From assembly GCA_014607495.2 (NCBI GenBank), contig CP053149.1, positions 13,962,120 to 14,026,119 of the forward strand: a DNA stretch of 64,000 nt, read 5' to 3'. The notes beneath the pieces are model-generated. The model was not told the origin of the DNA. It saw only the letters and a list, made by a program, of their open reading frames with translations, and made no database searches. A program made the position numbers and the translations under genes. Of the stretch, positions 37,701 through 52,700 are shown in pieces. Each line of letters starts with the position of its first letter. Position 1 is the first letter of the stretch. Origin of the DNA: Carposina sasakii (lineage: Eukaryota; Arthropoda; Insecta; Lepidoptera; Carposinidae).

Positions 37701-40700
37701 AGCTGCGTTGCTAATTAGTTGCTGAGATTTTTTACATTTTTCAGATTTAATCTTCAACTGTTCTCACATTCTGTTCTGAGATTTTTTGATCGTATTGAAA
37801 TTTGCTATAAATGAGTTAATTGATGTAATCCACAGGGCGTCTGGCAGCGCAGTGATCCTGGACCCTCGGATGGTGTGCAAGAGGAACCGACGAGCTCGAG
37901 GCCGGCTCTCGCAGATCTGCCGCAACGAGACCGGGCTGCTAAAGGAGATCACCAGGGGCGTGACCCTGGGGGCCACGGAGTGTGCCCACCAGTTCAGAGG
38001 ACGACGCTGGAATTGTACCACCCTGAGGCGCAGTATGAGGAAAATTCTTATGCGGGGTGAGTATTGTTCGGGGAGTGCTAAAATAGTAACTTAAAACGTG
38101 CACGGCCAAGCATAATTCAGTCCATTAGTTCTACCACAGAAGTATGCACAGTCCGTTTTTTATTATAAAATTGTTTATAAAGAAATGGAAAGAATTCTTC
38201 ACCCGAGTGGGAATCGAACCCACGACCACTGCAAACCGTGCCAGCCGCTCTAACCACTGAGCTACTGGGTCAATTACTAGGATGACGAATTTTACCATCT
38301 CTTTTCTAAAGATGAAACGATCAACCATATCCTAACGGATTATATTAATAGAGAAGTGTTTTTTTTAATAAATTTATCTTAGTCAATATATTATATATTA
38401 TAAAATTATTTATAAAGAAATGGAAAAAATTCTTCACCCGAGTGGGAATCGAGTTTTTTTTATTGTACACTCGGCTGAAAAAAAAAACAAAGGAAAAGTA
38501 TGGAATTTTAAAATAATATGGTGATGATCGTCGAGCTTATTGTGTTGTTTGTGCAATTTCATGATTATTAAGAAAATGTGTGAGTAACGTGGTGCCTAAG
38601 TATCTTCTACTAAAATTTAAAAAATATATCTGTCACTATTACCTAAGCTATGTTATACTAACATTTACATTGACACGAGCCTTGCGAAATTAACATCCAC
38701 ATTCAACCACAATACTACATCATTACAAAACAAATAATCATTTATCAAAAGTCTAAAATCAGGGCCAGAGCTTACACAATCGCATTTATGTCCGCAAACT
38801 CATGAATCACTCGTTTATATCCTTTCCGAACATTTATTGTATCGATTCCTATTTACGAGCGATCGACACAAAAGTTCACCAATCGATAGATTTATCCGAT
38901 GAGTTCATCAACGTTTAAGGTACTAAATTGCGGCCGGGGATCGCTACCTGCTGAGCTCGTTCTTTTTTTAAGTTTATTTCTTTTTTTAAAGATTATTAGC
39001 CGATGGACAAAGGAATGCAAAACGTGTTATATCGCACAGATGGATATCGCGCCTAATTCGATTAGCCTAAAGGAGTTGATTTTTATGCGAGCGATCGTTT
39101 ACGACTGTATGTGGCCTTTTTAGGGATGGGCAAGATTAGGTCGATAGACCAGGTTTAGCTTCGACTTCAATTAAGTTATTATATTCTGATTGCCGAAGTC
39201 TATTAAATTAATGGCAAGGTTAATTAAGAGCTATTTATGTAAGTTGATGCTAGCCGAATTTAATGTTTAGCGCGAATGTTGATATTTTATTTTTAAGGTA
39301 ATAACATCTGTTTGGATTTAAGTATTATTGGTGTCGTAGCTTTTAGTAAGTACAAAAAAAATCTAATTAAATGTACTAATAAATTTTTGTGTTATTACAT
39401 AAGTTACTTAAAAGTCGCAAGCGGTTTCGGATCCCATATGCTGCGGCCACAAAAGTTTCAACTAACATCCTAATAAACTTATGTTATATTTATCTATTCC
39501 CAAATGGGATATGGGAAATAAATAGGTTCGTGATTTCGTGTACTAGTAACATTGCTTTAATCATAGAGAGATTTTTTTTAATGGGAAGGGCAACAGCTGA
39601 TGAGTTGCAAGCATTTATGGTCTTTGTTTCAGCCTCTACATGTCTTTTTAAATTTATCGATAAAAAATCTTCACTCAGCACATCACTAAGCATCTACAAT
39701 CCGTCGTCCTCACCCGGTCATTTTGGATTCATTAGCTTAAATTAAGTAGTATTTGTCAAAATTTCCTTTGCATATGCAAAATATTTATATACTGTGCCAC
39801 CCCAGATGCTGACATATTGCAATTTATCTTCATTTGTGTAACATCTGGTAGAATGAAATAGTGCTGATACCAATCTGATACCTGATTTTTTGTTGTTTAG
39901 GTATTCGATGCAACAATGTTAATCTGTAGAAAGGATACGTGGATTAAACGTAATGGCTTAGATCGTTTTTTGTTTTGGTTAATTAAAAGATTCAATAGTC
40001 AAATCAGAAAGGTTTAGGTCTATCTAACCTTTCCAAAAGGTTTTTTTAAAGGATAACATTAAATCAACTCAATTTCTAATATTTGTAGATCAACCTGTTA
40101 GTAAGGTAGAACTCTGTTCCAGTAGGTACGTTATACAGTAATGAAGTCTCACGGATTTTCATCGAACTAAATAAAATATAGTAAACCCGTTTTAGAATCA
40201 CAAAGACACCAGAGCCTATGTCAAAAGTCTTCATCACGAAGTATTACTGTGCCCCCGCCAGTGATGGCTTAGTTCGTTTTTTTTTTTGTTCCAAATAAGA
40301 CGTTAGCGAATTTAGATTAGCGTTATCGGTTATGAATTATTGAGTTCTAATATGCAGGATTAAATATTTTAGAATGTTTCTTATTAGGACACTATTTGGC
40401 AGTTGCAGCTTCAAATAAATGTGAATAAAAGAATAGAGTAATATCTTAACTAGTAATTTTACATGGAAAAGAGTAAAACATAATATAGACAAAAATATAT
40501 AGTGCTAGGTCCGGGAAAACTAGTTTGGGTTTGGGCATACTGCTTTTTTTTTTCAGCTAATTTTGGAACAATAACCTGATAAACATAAAGTAAGTATCTA
40601 TATTTACTCAAACGTGCTATTATAGTACACAGTACGTACAAGTAAGTCTAGTAGTAGTAGACATAAGAGTGCAAGAGAGTTTATCAATTCAGTACACAAT

Positions 40701-43700
40701 TATCATAAACCTTTACGAATTCATGAAAGATGTGTCAAAGTTTTCTTATAATTCTTCCAAATTACCAAATGTTGCTCCAGTATAACAATAATACTGCCCC
40801 TAGTTACAGTTGCCCCATATTATCATGGTATCCAAATGAGATAGGTCCCAGTCGACAAGAGAGCGTCATCACAATATTAATTAAAGAGAACCAAAAGCGT
40901 GGGTGCGAGTTTAGAGGGGGTACGAGAAGGGGGGGGTTAACAAATTAGGTTAAAAGCCTATAAATCGACGTGAAGGCGATGGGTGGCGCGGGCGCACCGT
41001 ACAGGGCTGAATTAGTCTCCTGTATATCGGTTGGTGACAAGAAATATAGGTGGTATAGGATGCGTTTTATTTTAATTCTATTAGGATGGTTTAGGTGCCA
41101 ATGTTAATAATAATTGTGAGCTCTAATATTTTAATTTGTAATGTATATTACCTATATATATATTTTTCTGTATGTTTAGATTACAAATCGCAGCAAAACT
41201 TTATAATTAGCTCTAAGTGATTTTCTGCCAGATTTGTAAGTCACTTGTAATTCTTCCTTCTATATATATATCCCATTAAATAAATCAATATACTAATACA
41301 TATGTTATTATGTCTATATATAAGAGATATATCAAATATAGAAATATCGAGAAAAAAAACTGTAAAAGCCTAAAGCTTTATCAAATAGAATTTAATAATC
41401 AACTCTAGGAAAAAAAGTGAGAATATGCTCCTAATGTTTAGGGCCACTATAATACCAGTTTGTAAACCCACGTTTAGAGACCGCTATAAAAGACTCAATC
41501 AAAACAAAACTAATCAAGTATAAACATAAAACCTCAGATCCAAAAGCACCCCGATATCAAATCGTAAATACCCCAACACCTTATCTACCTAGGCCGCCGT
41601 CAGTTTCCACTCCAAACAAAACAGCCTAATTAAGCTATAAACCCAGCCACAAACATGGACTCGGAAAAAACTCTGTTCCAACTCCGTATACTAATCTTTG
41701 TCAGCCATTAAGTGTCGACAGGTCGCAGCGAGCAGTCCGCGGGGGCCCATAAAGATTACTATACGATAACCTGACTACTGGACCCACCGGACCTCACACA
41801 TGCCCTCAACAGACCCCTATAAATACCCAGAATGGCTTCATATCGACAAAAAACCGGGCGATAAATTTGGCGCCCCTAACACGTAAATGTTCTTAATTAT
41901 AGTGTAATATCTGAGGTGCATTTGGTATCTAATCAAGGCGCGGTGGTCGATGCTCGCGTTTCGCGTTCTCGCTTTGAATGACGGTCGTAATTTTCATCGA
42001 TTCCGATTATCGCTCGCGTCGAGCACTTAGTGCCGATTATTAATCGAGTCCACATTGTAACTGGTGCATTCAAATAACATACTCGTGTAATGGCTATTGG
42101 CGTAGGTTGCATATCAGCCAGTATATATTGTATGGCTACTTATAAAAGAAATAAATATTTCAATGAATAACTATTCCTTACACTTACAGCAAGTGAACTT
42201 TACGATACCTTCGTGCTTGTATATAAATAATATTTGGGATATTCTGTAAAAACCACGATTGATTGCCCGTCAAAATCGTCGGACATTGACCATCAGTTTC
42301 CATTATTATCTTATTTTATTAGACGCTTCAAGCGCTTGACAAACGATGTAGATTGCCAAATATAGCAAGTCTACATATTTATAACCACTCCATATTATGG
42401 ACGTCAAGCTCTCGCCGGACAATGGACCTCTTATTTGAAAGTCAAACGTCGTCGAGTAATCGACAACTTGACAACAAACTCATCGACAAAATCGAAAATC
42501 GAACGCACAGAGATAGCAGCATCAAAAGAATCAAGAATATCCAGGTTGAGTCGCCTGACATTTGAATCTGCCTTTATTCGCAACCGCTAATAATACATCT
42601 GTCCCACTTATACAATGCTATGCTACTTATTTCTCTCTTTTCCCAAGCTTGCACCGCTCGTCCTTCACGGATGACAGCGAGGGTCCGAGATCTCGACGTC
42701 CTCCCTTACTCAGTTTAAAAAAATGTCCTACTATACTAAATCAAGTAGGTGAGATGTTGAGTGGCAACCTCGTTTTAAGAAAATATCTCTTTTTAAGAAT
42801 TAAAAATGCCCAAAGTGTGTTAAATTTTTTGTTCGGTTTTAATGAGATAAATGGAGGTAAGTCGTCGGTCGGCGAGGTATTCAGGTGCGTCACATCAGCC
42901 CATCACAGTGTGAAATGCGTTTATGACCCCTCACAACATTTACGAGCCAGATTGCAAAATGTGACACATAGTTTTACTTCTAGCTGAGTAGTTTTCATGC
43001 GTGTTGTCGCATATCTGCCTTCTTGACCTATGACGCAACATGGCGGACTCCGCATCCGCCTGCGTTAATTAAGCGTTAACTAGAAGCACAAAACTTAGCG
43101 CACGACGCTCGCTCTCTAATAGACATCACACACTACTCGTACCCGAACAAACCATCAACAGAGCTAATTATTCCCATTTAACTGGCACAATCCATTCAAA
43201 TTAGCTATCGGACGTTCGTTGAATAAAGTATTCCCGTTTTGTGCCCGGCTGAATGACGCTCGGCCCCTTCCGGTGGGTGGTTGCTGTCACAACAGGCAAT
43301 GCGCGTCGCGAACGCACCGCACCGCATAATGAGACGTTTACTCGCATTAGCTAAAGAAATTGACAAGTGAACAATAGCGGGTCGAGAGTAAAAAAACGAA
43401 AACTGCAGAAAGAGCCGGACAGTGTCGTATCGTATTACGCGACGTAAAATATCTGGGGGAACGGAATGAGAAACGAGCTTTCGATTTAAATACGCGGACG
43501 AGACGAGAGCGTTCGCGTGCGCTGGATAGCGTGAGAATACTCTTTATTCGGGCGGTGACAGGGAGCCCGTCGCAGTTCGGCCGTCGATAAATCAGGAGCG
43601 GCCGAGGGTTCGCGCGACGCTCGTATATCGGCCAGCAGCCACAATGGGCGCGCCCTGACACGCTGACACTGACGCGATCGCTGCTGCGCCCGCGCCGTCA

Positions 43701-46700
43701 CCGGCCGCGACAGCCTCGCCAGCCGCCCGGCCATCACAACCTGTATTTATTGCGCTAAGTATTTGAATTAATCAGATGAGATAAAATGCTCGCATTCGCT
43801 TAAGCATTCTTTCTCTGGCATTGACAACTGGATGTATTGTCTCCGGTCGATCTTTAAAGAAGCCATCTCTTTTTGCTGGATATGTTTGTGTTTAACAATA
43901 GAGGTTTCCAAGTGAAGTATCTAACGAGCGAGTATGTAAATCCTTGGTCTTTGTTTGTAGTTAAATAGAGGTGAATGTTATGATAGTTTTACGAGCAGGC
44001 CGCGGGTCTTGCACGTAGGTAGCGCATATGACATACATGTTTATGACGCCCGAGTTCGCCCGACACACGATACCTGGCAGTTCTGCAAGGAAACATCACT
44101 TCATGTTTCACTCAAGGAGTAAGAAATGGGGATGAATGTTGCTTTACGTGTAGGAATTTTGTTTTGTAAAGGCCAATATATATCATGTGCCTAAGATAAA
44201 GTAACATTATATCTTGATCGAATCGATAGAAGTTCGTCATCACGTTTGCTCCAATAGGGAGCGTTTACCAAGTTGTGATAACAAAATCGATGTAAAACTA
44301 TGTTACATTGTCTAATCACCCAGGGCATTGTAATGATAGCTAAAACCGATTTCATCCAAGCCATAGAGGAATAAGATGTAGACATAGAGTGCTAATGTCA
44401 TACTAACGATTTCGATGCACCATTAGACTTTTCGGTGCCTCACAATTATAAATAAATATAAATAAAATCTAAATATTCACACACTTCACAACACATTGAC
44501 TTAGTCCCACACTAAGATCCCTAAGGTCTTGTGTCGTGGGTACTAAGCAACGGTATTAAATACGATAAGTATATAAACATCCATGACTCGGAAACAAACA
44601 TCGATCAATGTTTGCACCTACCGGGATTCGGTCGCAGGCAGGGCAATCGGTCGACAATTCCAGTCCTTGACACTTAGATTGCATTACTATACGTTACAAT
44701 ACATTAGTAATGTAGTACATTACTATACATTACACTAATAGAATCTGAGTGTCACGGACTGGAATTGTGAGGCACCGAAAAGTCTTATGGTACATCGAAA
44801 CTGTTAGTATGACATTAGCACTCTATGTCTACATCTTATTCCTCTATGTCCAAGCTTTTATTTGTATTTATGTTAAACGAGTCTGCGGAGTCTTCATTAT
44901 GATCCTGCAGTTCTAGCTTCCCCATTTCAGTAATACAACCTATATGTATGGATGGTAGATGTAACAAAGTTTTGGCATTGATCTTGTAGTATTTTAATCA
45001 ATGTATTTTTACCTATAGGTAAAGCTAAGGTGTTCATTTACAAAGACATGTTTGCAAAAACGTAATTTAAGAATAAAAGTTTAAAAGAGATGGTGAAATC
45101 GTCATCCGAGTTGATTGACCCGCCCCCTGATTACCTAATTTGCAATAGCAAAGCCGAAGCAAAGCGATAGCGAAAATTGTACAATATTCGCCTTGAAATG
45201 TCAAAGTTCCTTTGAAATTCATTTTACGTAGTACGAATTTGACAAGCAATCAGCGATTTTTGTACAATTTTCGCTATCGCTTTGCTTTTGCTAGTTAGGT
45301 AATAAGGGGGCAGGTAGCTCAGTTGGTGAGAGCACTGCACGGAGCGAGAGGACGTAGGTTCGAGTCCCACTCGGGTGAAAAAAAATCATTTCTTAAAACA
45401 TATTTATAAACACATGTTTTTAAGCTTTTGTATAGTTCTGTATTTAGTACCTTAGGTATCTCATTCGGTCAATGTGCAATGGTCTTAAGGGCTCGAGCTC
45501 AAATTGCATCTTAAGTGACTGTCATGTTTCCCACAATAGTCTTGATAGTGAACGTTAATGATTGGTTTAATAATAGTGACAATCAATACCGACACCGCGC
45601 ATTTCAAGTTTGCGGGCATTGTTTGTAGCTTAAGGATCTGTCAGCCAATCAACAAATCAGGTTTTTTGTTATAAAAGAAATCGAGTTATGTACATTATCA
45701 TACGCCCATACTTATTGCTATTGTAAGCCATACCGCTTACTAACCAATTGGGCTTCTTTATAATGTATAACTTTTATATGATGATGATCTCCGACCGTAT
45801 TTTGGCCAAGGCGACCAATCTCTACGGAGATTGGCCAGGTACGCAGGAGATATTATAGTGCACAAGTGTGTGCGCAAACACAGATGCACTCTCTATTCCG
45901 TTACTCTCATAGTCCGATGGGACGGAAAGCCGACACGACCGGAGAGGGATCAGGCGCAGGACCAACGGTTTTACGTGCTTTCCGAGGCACGAGCTAAGTG
46001 ACTATTCTACAACATTAAAATCTGTACATGAAATAAATTCATTGGTACAGACACCGTGACTGGGATCGAACTTACGCCTCCCGCTTGGACACGTCCAAGA
46101 TGCATGTCTTAACCACTGGGCTATCACCGCTTATAATCCATAATCTATACTAAAATGCTGATTGCATATCGCCTAAACTATTGAACAAATTTAAATAAAA
46201 TTTATTACAATCATAGTCTAGATCCTGAGGACGGATAAGGATACTATTTACAAAAAAAAGTGATGTTAGGGTTTGAAATATTAGAATGCGAGATTATATG
46301 GAAATTACATCTTTTTTAAATAACTAAACCTAAAAACCATTTTTAGGCTTCTGATTAGATATACATTTATTTGTCATTTTAAAAATTTCACCTTATAGGG
46401 GGTCACCAACAGGCCATGCTGATAAGGTTGTGGGTATCCACTAGTAGATTATTTTCATAAACTACTACTACTACTAGAAATAGTAAATTAACTTTTAGCT
46501 AATTCTATCTTCGTTGACTTCTCCAGAGAGCGCTTAAACAAATAAATTCTTCAGCTTTCTATATTAATCCATGCTCAACAAAATGAACACGCGACGCTGT
46601 ATCGAACACAATCTTTCTGTTGCAAAGGCCCTCCCTTTAACATTGTTGCGATTATCTAAAACCAATCGCAAATATAGTTAATGCGAGCTAAAGTCAGGCT

Positions 46701-49700
46701 CACGCACGTCCGTCTGAAATCTAAAATTCCTGAACAGTTAATTTAAGTCGCGAGTGAACGCGATCGGTATCGAGCAGCGAGTCGCAGTTATCAGTATCTA
46801 GCGAGTACGTCCGGCGAGGCAAGGCGAGGCAAGTCACGAGAGGTAGCGATTGTTGGGAGGTGTAATAAGTCACACATATACATTTTTTTCATGGCTCATC
46901 GGCAACTACGCCGTAGACTAGCGACGCTGCCTTCGACGCCATGGGTTATGGTTTTGAATTCCGGTAGGAGCTAATTTGATATGGTGAGTTTCACAAGACA
47001 TTAGGGAACTCCTCATCATGGCTCAAGGGAAAATTTGAGACTTAAAATCTATTTAGCAAAAGATGATCAGATGAGTCTCAAATTTCGTAGACCGGTCCTC
47101 TATTATTGTGGCCTATTTTCATAGAGTTTCACATAATATTAGCTCTTCTATCACACACTGTATGTTAATTAACATGAAAAATAAATTAACCTCAAGTAAC
47201 AAATTCTATAAATCAAAACCAAAGGCCTTAATTCAACAGCTTCATTCTGCCGCACGTCGTCGCAAACATTAATAAAGCTACCATACTCGTATTATGTTCC
47301 CCTACAATATCTCGTCGCTTACATCGGTTTGTTATAAATAAAATTAAAATTGCAAAATCCTTAGCAATTTCACATATGGGTTGTGAGAGTTTGCGAGTCT
47401 TGCGAGATGATCTCGCGGACGTCGCGCGTCTCATTCTTATCTTGAGATTTGACATCCGCCCAAGTATTTTGCTCTTGGACTATATCGATATAATTTATGT
47501 TTTTAACGCAAGTGATTAATGTCATCGCTTATTTTACATTTAAATGCTGTTAATTATGAAATTGGGAGTTGGTTTTGTTGAAATTACAGAAGTATTTTCA
47601 TTTGTGTGTTGTACCAAAACCTATTTTAGTCAAAAACATTAGTTATTAGAGCTTTTAATTTACCCGTACTTTGCTAATCTTGTGTTGTCATTTGAGTAAT
47701 TTCACTCAAAAATTATAATTTAAGTCAAGAAAAATGTAGAGTTCAGAAGGTTCCTGATACAAATGCTCACGTCCTCAAAGTATTGATTTTAAAAAAGCGC
47801 CGGACTTCTAGTGTCAGTGTTAGTCTCTAGTCTAGGCAGACAGACAGGCGGACATAATATTTCAAAACTACATAAAATGTACTACAGAACCCCAACAAAT
47901 CTATAAAAAAATAATAAAGATATCAATAACTATCATACATACGCAATGTGACAAACTTTGTCCGTTACAATGTAGTGATTTATGGCCAACTTAACAGGAC
48001 TTAACTAGCAAAAACATACGAGACGGGACGTGTTCCAAGCCATATTAATTACAAGTTTCCTACAGGAACTGGTTGTGCAGTGGAGTCGCGAGACGCGGCT
48101 ATAATGCTGTTTGCCAATTACCGACCAGCCAGCACTCTGATGAGACGTCAGCGCATCAGCACGTGTCAAGTGATTGACTGGATCTCGACGACAGAACGAC
48201 TTCCAAGTATTTTAACCCCACAAAAACCCTCGATCGACGAGTTATGGCACCCCAAACAACCTTCGAGTGTGAATCAATTTGATTGTATTGGTCTTATTGA
48301 TTGATCGGCAATTTCACTGAATTATTCAGTGAACACGAATGCCGACATTCCTTGGGCGCTCGTGGTCAAGGCGCACAAAAAGCACTCGTCATCCTGAGGT
48401 CGCCGAATATAAACGGCAGCCGTCGTCGTGGGAGTGAGTCGGCACTGAGCATATTTCGAAACCGGAGACGATTGTAAAAACGCCAGCGTTTGGTGATGAG
48501 AATGTCATGTCCCTCGTTCCCAACGACATATTTGCGAGTCGAGGCCGCGTTTTGCGATAATTACAGCGCATAACGCGGACGAAACGCGAAGAATGCTGGC
48601 TCTGAGCGCACCGCTGCGGATTTATAATGACGGCCGAGTGTCGCGACTGTGCTGCTCTATCGACAGGATCGTCCCGGTAGAAAAACCCCGGCCTCCGAGG
48701 CATGCGTGGGGCGGACCTGTTCCCATGCATCGGAGCCCCCTCCCTCCACTTACGCCCTATTTTTTCCAGACAAATTCCTACAAAAATATCCCTAAAATGA
48801 CATTGTTCTCATAATACCGGAGGACGCAACCTTGCCAGGGCCGTGCGAATGCTATCTACGCGATAAGCTCTGATGAAAGTGATCGACAAGCGGTGATGCG
48901 CCGTAATTACCGATACCATTCTGCGTCGGATGGGTGTGCACTCTCGCTTTTTTGTCGCTTGTCAATTATATAAATTGTTCGTGCAATAAATTTCGCTGTA
49001 TCTCCGCGGACGGGTGGCGGGCTGGCGGAATGCGACGATACGGCATCCCGCTGGAGATGGGGCCAATTAGCATGGAATCGATAGTCGCGGCCGATGCCGA
49101 TCTGCTGTCAACCCTGTTCCATTGCGTAAGCCCTGCGGCTATCTAATCGCGTAATGAATGCCTCGACACTGTCGCCACAAATCTGCAACTGAAACATTTC
49201 CTCGAGCATTCTTCTATAGAGTCATCAAATGCACATATATCTGACAACTTCTCATTTATGAGTGCAGCAACAATAGTGTAGTCACAAAGCGCTTCATTGA
49301 AAGTATGTCGCTTGCTCGCTAATGGCTTTACAGTACGTACTGTGTAGTGAAACTTGGATTGTATGCTTTAAATATATGTAGTAAGGTTGAAGAGAATCTG
49401 TGCATGTTCTAGAGGGTAGATATAGGAGATGCACACACGATTATCTCGGCCTCCCGTCCGTGGCGAATCGGGCTCGCGCACGCAACAATTGAAATCGGAT
49501 GACCAGCTGATTACTTTATGAGTATTGTTGTACTTAATTAGGTTTTGATTATTTATGTAGATTTTATAGCGAGTACATCTATTAAAAGTTAACTTTACGA
49601 CATTGACTTGAATACAGAGTTATTTATCTTCTTGGTGATATTGGTGGTTGGTGATACTATAATAAGTGCTGTTTTAACTAGTCCGTGCTATTACATGCAT

Positions 49701-52700
49701 CATAATATATAAACGTAGGACCGGGTTATGAGTAAACGAAGAATAGCTAGTTCTCAAACTTTTATTTCCAAGAAAAACCAAAACTTTACACTACTCGTTC
49801 TATCGTCTAATTGCCATCTTATATTATTTACTTTTTAAAAACCTATCAGCTAAACAACATTCATTCCCATACAGCCAAAACTCATTTTTAATTCGCACAT
49901 AAATGGGAGTGATTTTCCCTGTCTTTCATAAACTGAAAAAAAAAACAGAAGTAGGTATGCCCAATTTTACACAATGTCCGACTACCTAATAACAGATCAT
50001 GAAGATCTCAATCAAATCTTCCTACAGTTGTTAGGGCTTCTTGGTTTTACTTACTCCATTGGTGGAACTTAGATACACTTTTCTTGCAACAAACAAACAG
50101 CGGAATAATGAATTGATCGTAACATTCAGATGCGAGTGGCGCAGCAATTTTCACATTATTCATGCCAGTATACCCACCCAGTGTTAGCTGAGCCTCCTAT
50201 TAATTGCTCTAGCCAAGTGGCCGTTAAATATTGGGACACACCGAGATGTATGTTGATAAACTATAAAAAGATATATCTCTTTACATATACCTGTAAGTAT
50301 GCAGGTAGAGTGCGTTTTACCAAATAATGCCTTCGAACGCTGACGCTAGGCTGCTCACCGTATTAGGATATAATCTATGTAAATCGATTTTGAAATTTTA
50401 TATTTATCTATCAAGTAAGATCCTTCTTCTTATAAATTTGGCAAACATACGACTAAACAAATTTATAACTATTTGTCGAAAACCATTTTGTGTTTTTTAA
50501 TTAATTTGCTTCTTAAAAAACTATGGTTTCAGTGCTAAATAGTTTGTATATTACACTTACCAAATATTTCAGTCTAGAAAATACCAGGAAACTGAAATCA
50601 ATTAGCTCGTCCGCCAACAAAGCAGTGTAGCTCCATCATAATGTTTTATGGATAGGACCTTCGATTCGAGAAGCTCATCAGCGTTTACAACATTCGTGTG
50701 AATATTGATTTTTGGGTCAACAACTTCACTTTGTACATTTTATGTACTTTTGCTTTATGTGCCTCTATTGTATTTTATTTCTACACACAGTTCCGATGAC
50801 CGAAGCGAATGGTATATGCTGGTGTAGTCACGAAGTATGAAGTCGACATCGTCGTTTTGCTATCTAAATGTATTCGTTACATTTGCACTGAATACATGTA
50901 ATTGGTAGATACGGTTTTGTTTTAGGTCCACAAGAAGAGATAAGTAAAAAGGCAATTTTTAAAAACTCTCCTGCGAAAGCATGTTTTCGCATAAATCAAT
51001 AGTGCGATATATCCAACTATGTGTAACCTAATCATAGATAGATCAATGAACAGCTCGATGTGAACAATATCGCTCCAATTCAGAGAATGTCGCGTAGCGA
51101 GAGAATCGATCTGTTAAATCCGCGGTAGAAACAATCTATTATTCTTTTTAAACTATGGTCGTATAATGCACAATCGTCCGCTAATTACTACCTTTTAGTC
51201 GTTTATTGTTAAATTATCAGTTAAATCTAATCAGATAGTCCTATTATGTATCGAATATTTGATTAGTGTCGATTTCATTCATTACTTGGATTGTTTCACA
51301 ATGCTAATCTTTCCTAATATCCGACTGCAAAGAAGTTGTAAATTAGCTATATAGTATTCGGATGTACAAAGATAAAAATAAAAAACAAGTAGAAAATTGA
51401 ACCTAGGATATTTCAAGTAGCTTTTCTAAGCCAGTTGGATCTTCAAGATTACACAAGTCCCTAATAAATTTAATTGAAAACAAATAATGTATAATTTCTT
51501 TCGTTCTTAGATACACGAGAGACGGGATTTGTGAATGCCATCACGGCAGCTGGAGTCGCCTATGCCATCACCCGCGCTTGCACTGCTGGGTCGCTCCTCG
51601 AATGCTCCTGTGAGAAGGTAAGTACCACAAATATATCCTATGCAATAGATAATATAGAAGGTTGATCATTCTAGAGAAGCTCTTTTAATCCCGACTGCAA
51701 GTAATACGGTAAGTATTACTGCGGCGGTTGCAAGACTGGTTTATAAGCATTGGTATGAACTACATTCAATCCCCTGTACAGCTGCATATTGGGAATGTGT
51801 GTTTATAAATCCAGCTGCGTTAACTGCTACCTGCAGCTGCATCCTGCAGCCAGGGTCAGAGGAGTATCTTTAAGTATATTGTAAACTATGGGGTATGCAC
51901 AAACCTCTTGATAGTCCGTAACGTCATCGTCCAACTGTCATATCTCATAAATATTGCTTGCAAGTCGGTAGCGTTACGGCGTGTAAAAGGTTCACGCTAA
52001 CCCCACTGGATTTTATCTGTTAACTTGTTTATTTTCCATTTATTGATGTTTTTTCCTAGATCACTTACTACTTAGTAATTCACTTGTGAGAGCGTATAGA
52101 TGGGAGAACTTGTGTAGTAAAACTATGATACCAGTAGCACCTATGTCCCCTTGCTTTAGGCGAAAGATTTATTCTGAGCATATCTTACTAGCAAGCCCGC
52201 GTTAGTGTTTATTTCTTCATAGAATGCCCCTAAAACATTGTATAAATTTCAGGGAGCCCCCAAAGTACGTCGAGGTCGTGGGCCTTCGATAGTCCTCCCC
52301 CCCTCACCTGTACCCACCGACCGATGGCAGTGGGGGGGCTGCAGCGACAACATTAGGTTTGGTCTCAAGAAGTCGAGGGAATTTATGGACAGTCGATATA
52401 GGAAACGGAGCGATATCAAAACGCTGATCAAACTCCACAATCACAATGCTGGGAGGTTGGTTAGTAACCATTCAGCGAAAATTTTAGAACATAAAATAAC
52501 TAACGATGATATATCTTTCAATTTCTTAACTAGTTATTCGTTGAATTATGTATCTACTACAGAATATGTTGCATAGAAAATGTTTAGTATAGAATTTACA
52601 AAGTCTTGCCTACTCTTTGAAGATATTTCTTTTAGTAAACCCCAAAAAAATTATACAAAAATTAATAGTTGAAATATTTTTACACGTATATTCTGTCTTA

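Larger units (their letters stand above)
22701..37835 (+). other. Wnt6 intron 1 (15.1 kb), repeat-rich
   Basis: It runs from GTGAGT to a CCACAG acceptor. Named repeats inside are listed separately. Stretches with no repeat that I can identify include 22710-23160, 24270-24990, 25260-26800, 26940-27720, 27800-30740, 31220-33230, 33400-34290, 35170-35990 and 36180-37820. CpG-richer unique patches at about 28190-28265, 31590-31650 and 36285-36405 stand out and could be regulatory. Bases about 32700-33060 (cccgaccgcgcgacgcaaaggag ...) resemble a degraded retroelement tail. A run of G's lies at about 25625-25636. No extra coding exon is recognised. Confidence 0.6.
38057..51510 (+). other. Wnt6 intron 2 (13.5 kb): repeats plus CpG-rich unique islands
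   Basis: It runs from GTGAGT to TTCTTAG. The repeats at 38131-38395, 44390-44845, 45080-45385, 45779-46012 and 46025-46140 are listed separately. Non-repetitive CpG-rich stretches lie at about 41700-42060, 43000-43740, 46735-46860 and 48065-49180, far more GC-rich than the rest of the intron. They show no splice-framed exon that I recognise and are candidates for Wnt6 enhancers. A possible fold-related repeat at about 46970-47165 has 'gagctaa' at both ends. The remaining stretches, about 38460-41690, 44040-44380 and 49200-51500, hold nothing recognised. Confidence 0.55.

Noticed and set aside
37786..38094. A start codon in frame just upstream of Wnt6 exon 2
   Set aside because: It lies before a good CCACAG acceptor, has no signal peptide, and exon 1 at 22639-22700 joins in exact phase to give the expected Wnt6 N-terminus.
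42562..42987. A 141-codon open frame in Wnt6 intron 2
   Set aside because: No recognisable domain, no splice or promoter signals tied to it, and residue composition typical of random frames.
43347..43737. Two overlapping minus-strand frames in the CpG-rich island
   Set aside because: Expected from low stop-codon density in GC-rich DNA; arginine/alanine-rich with no domain.
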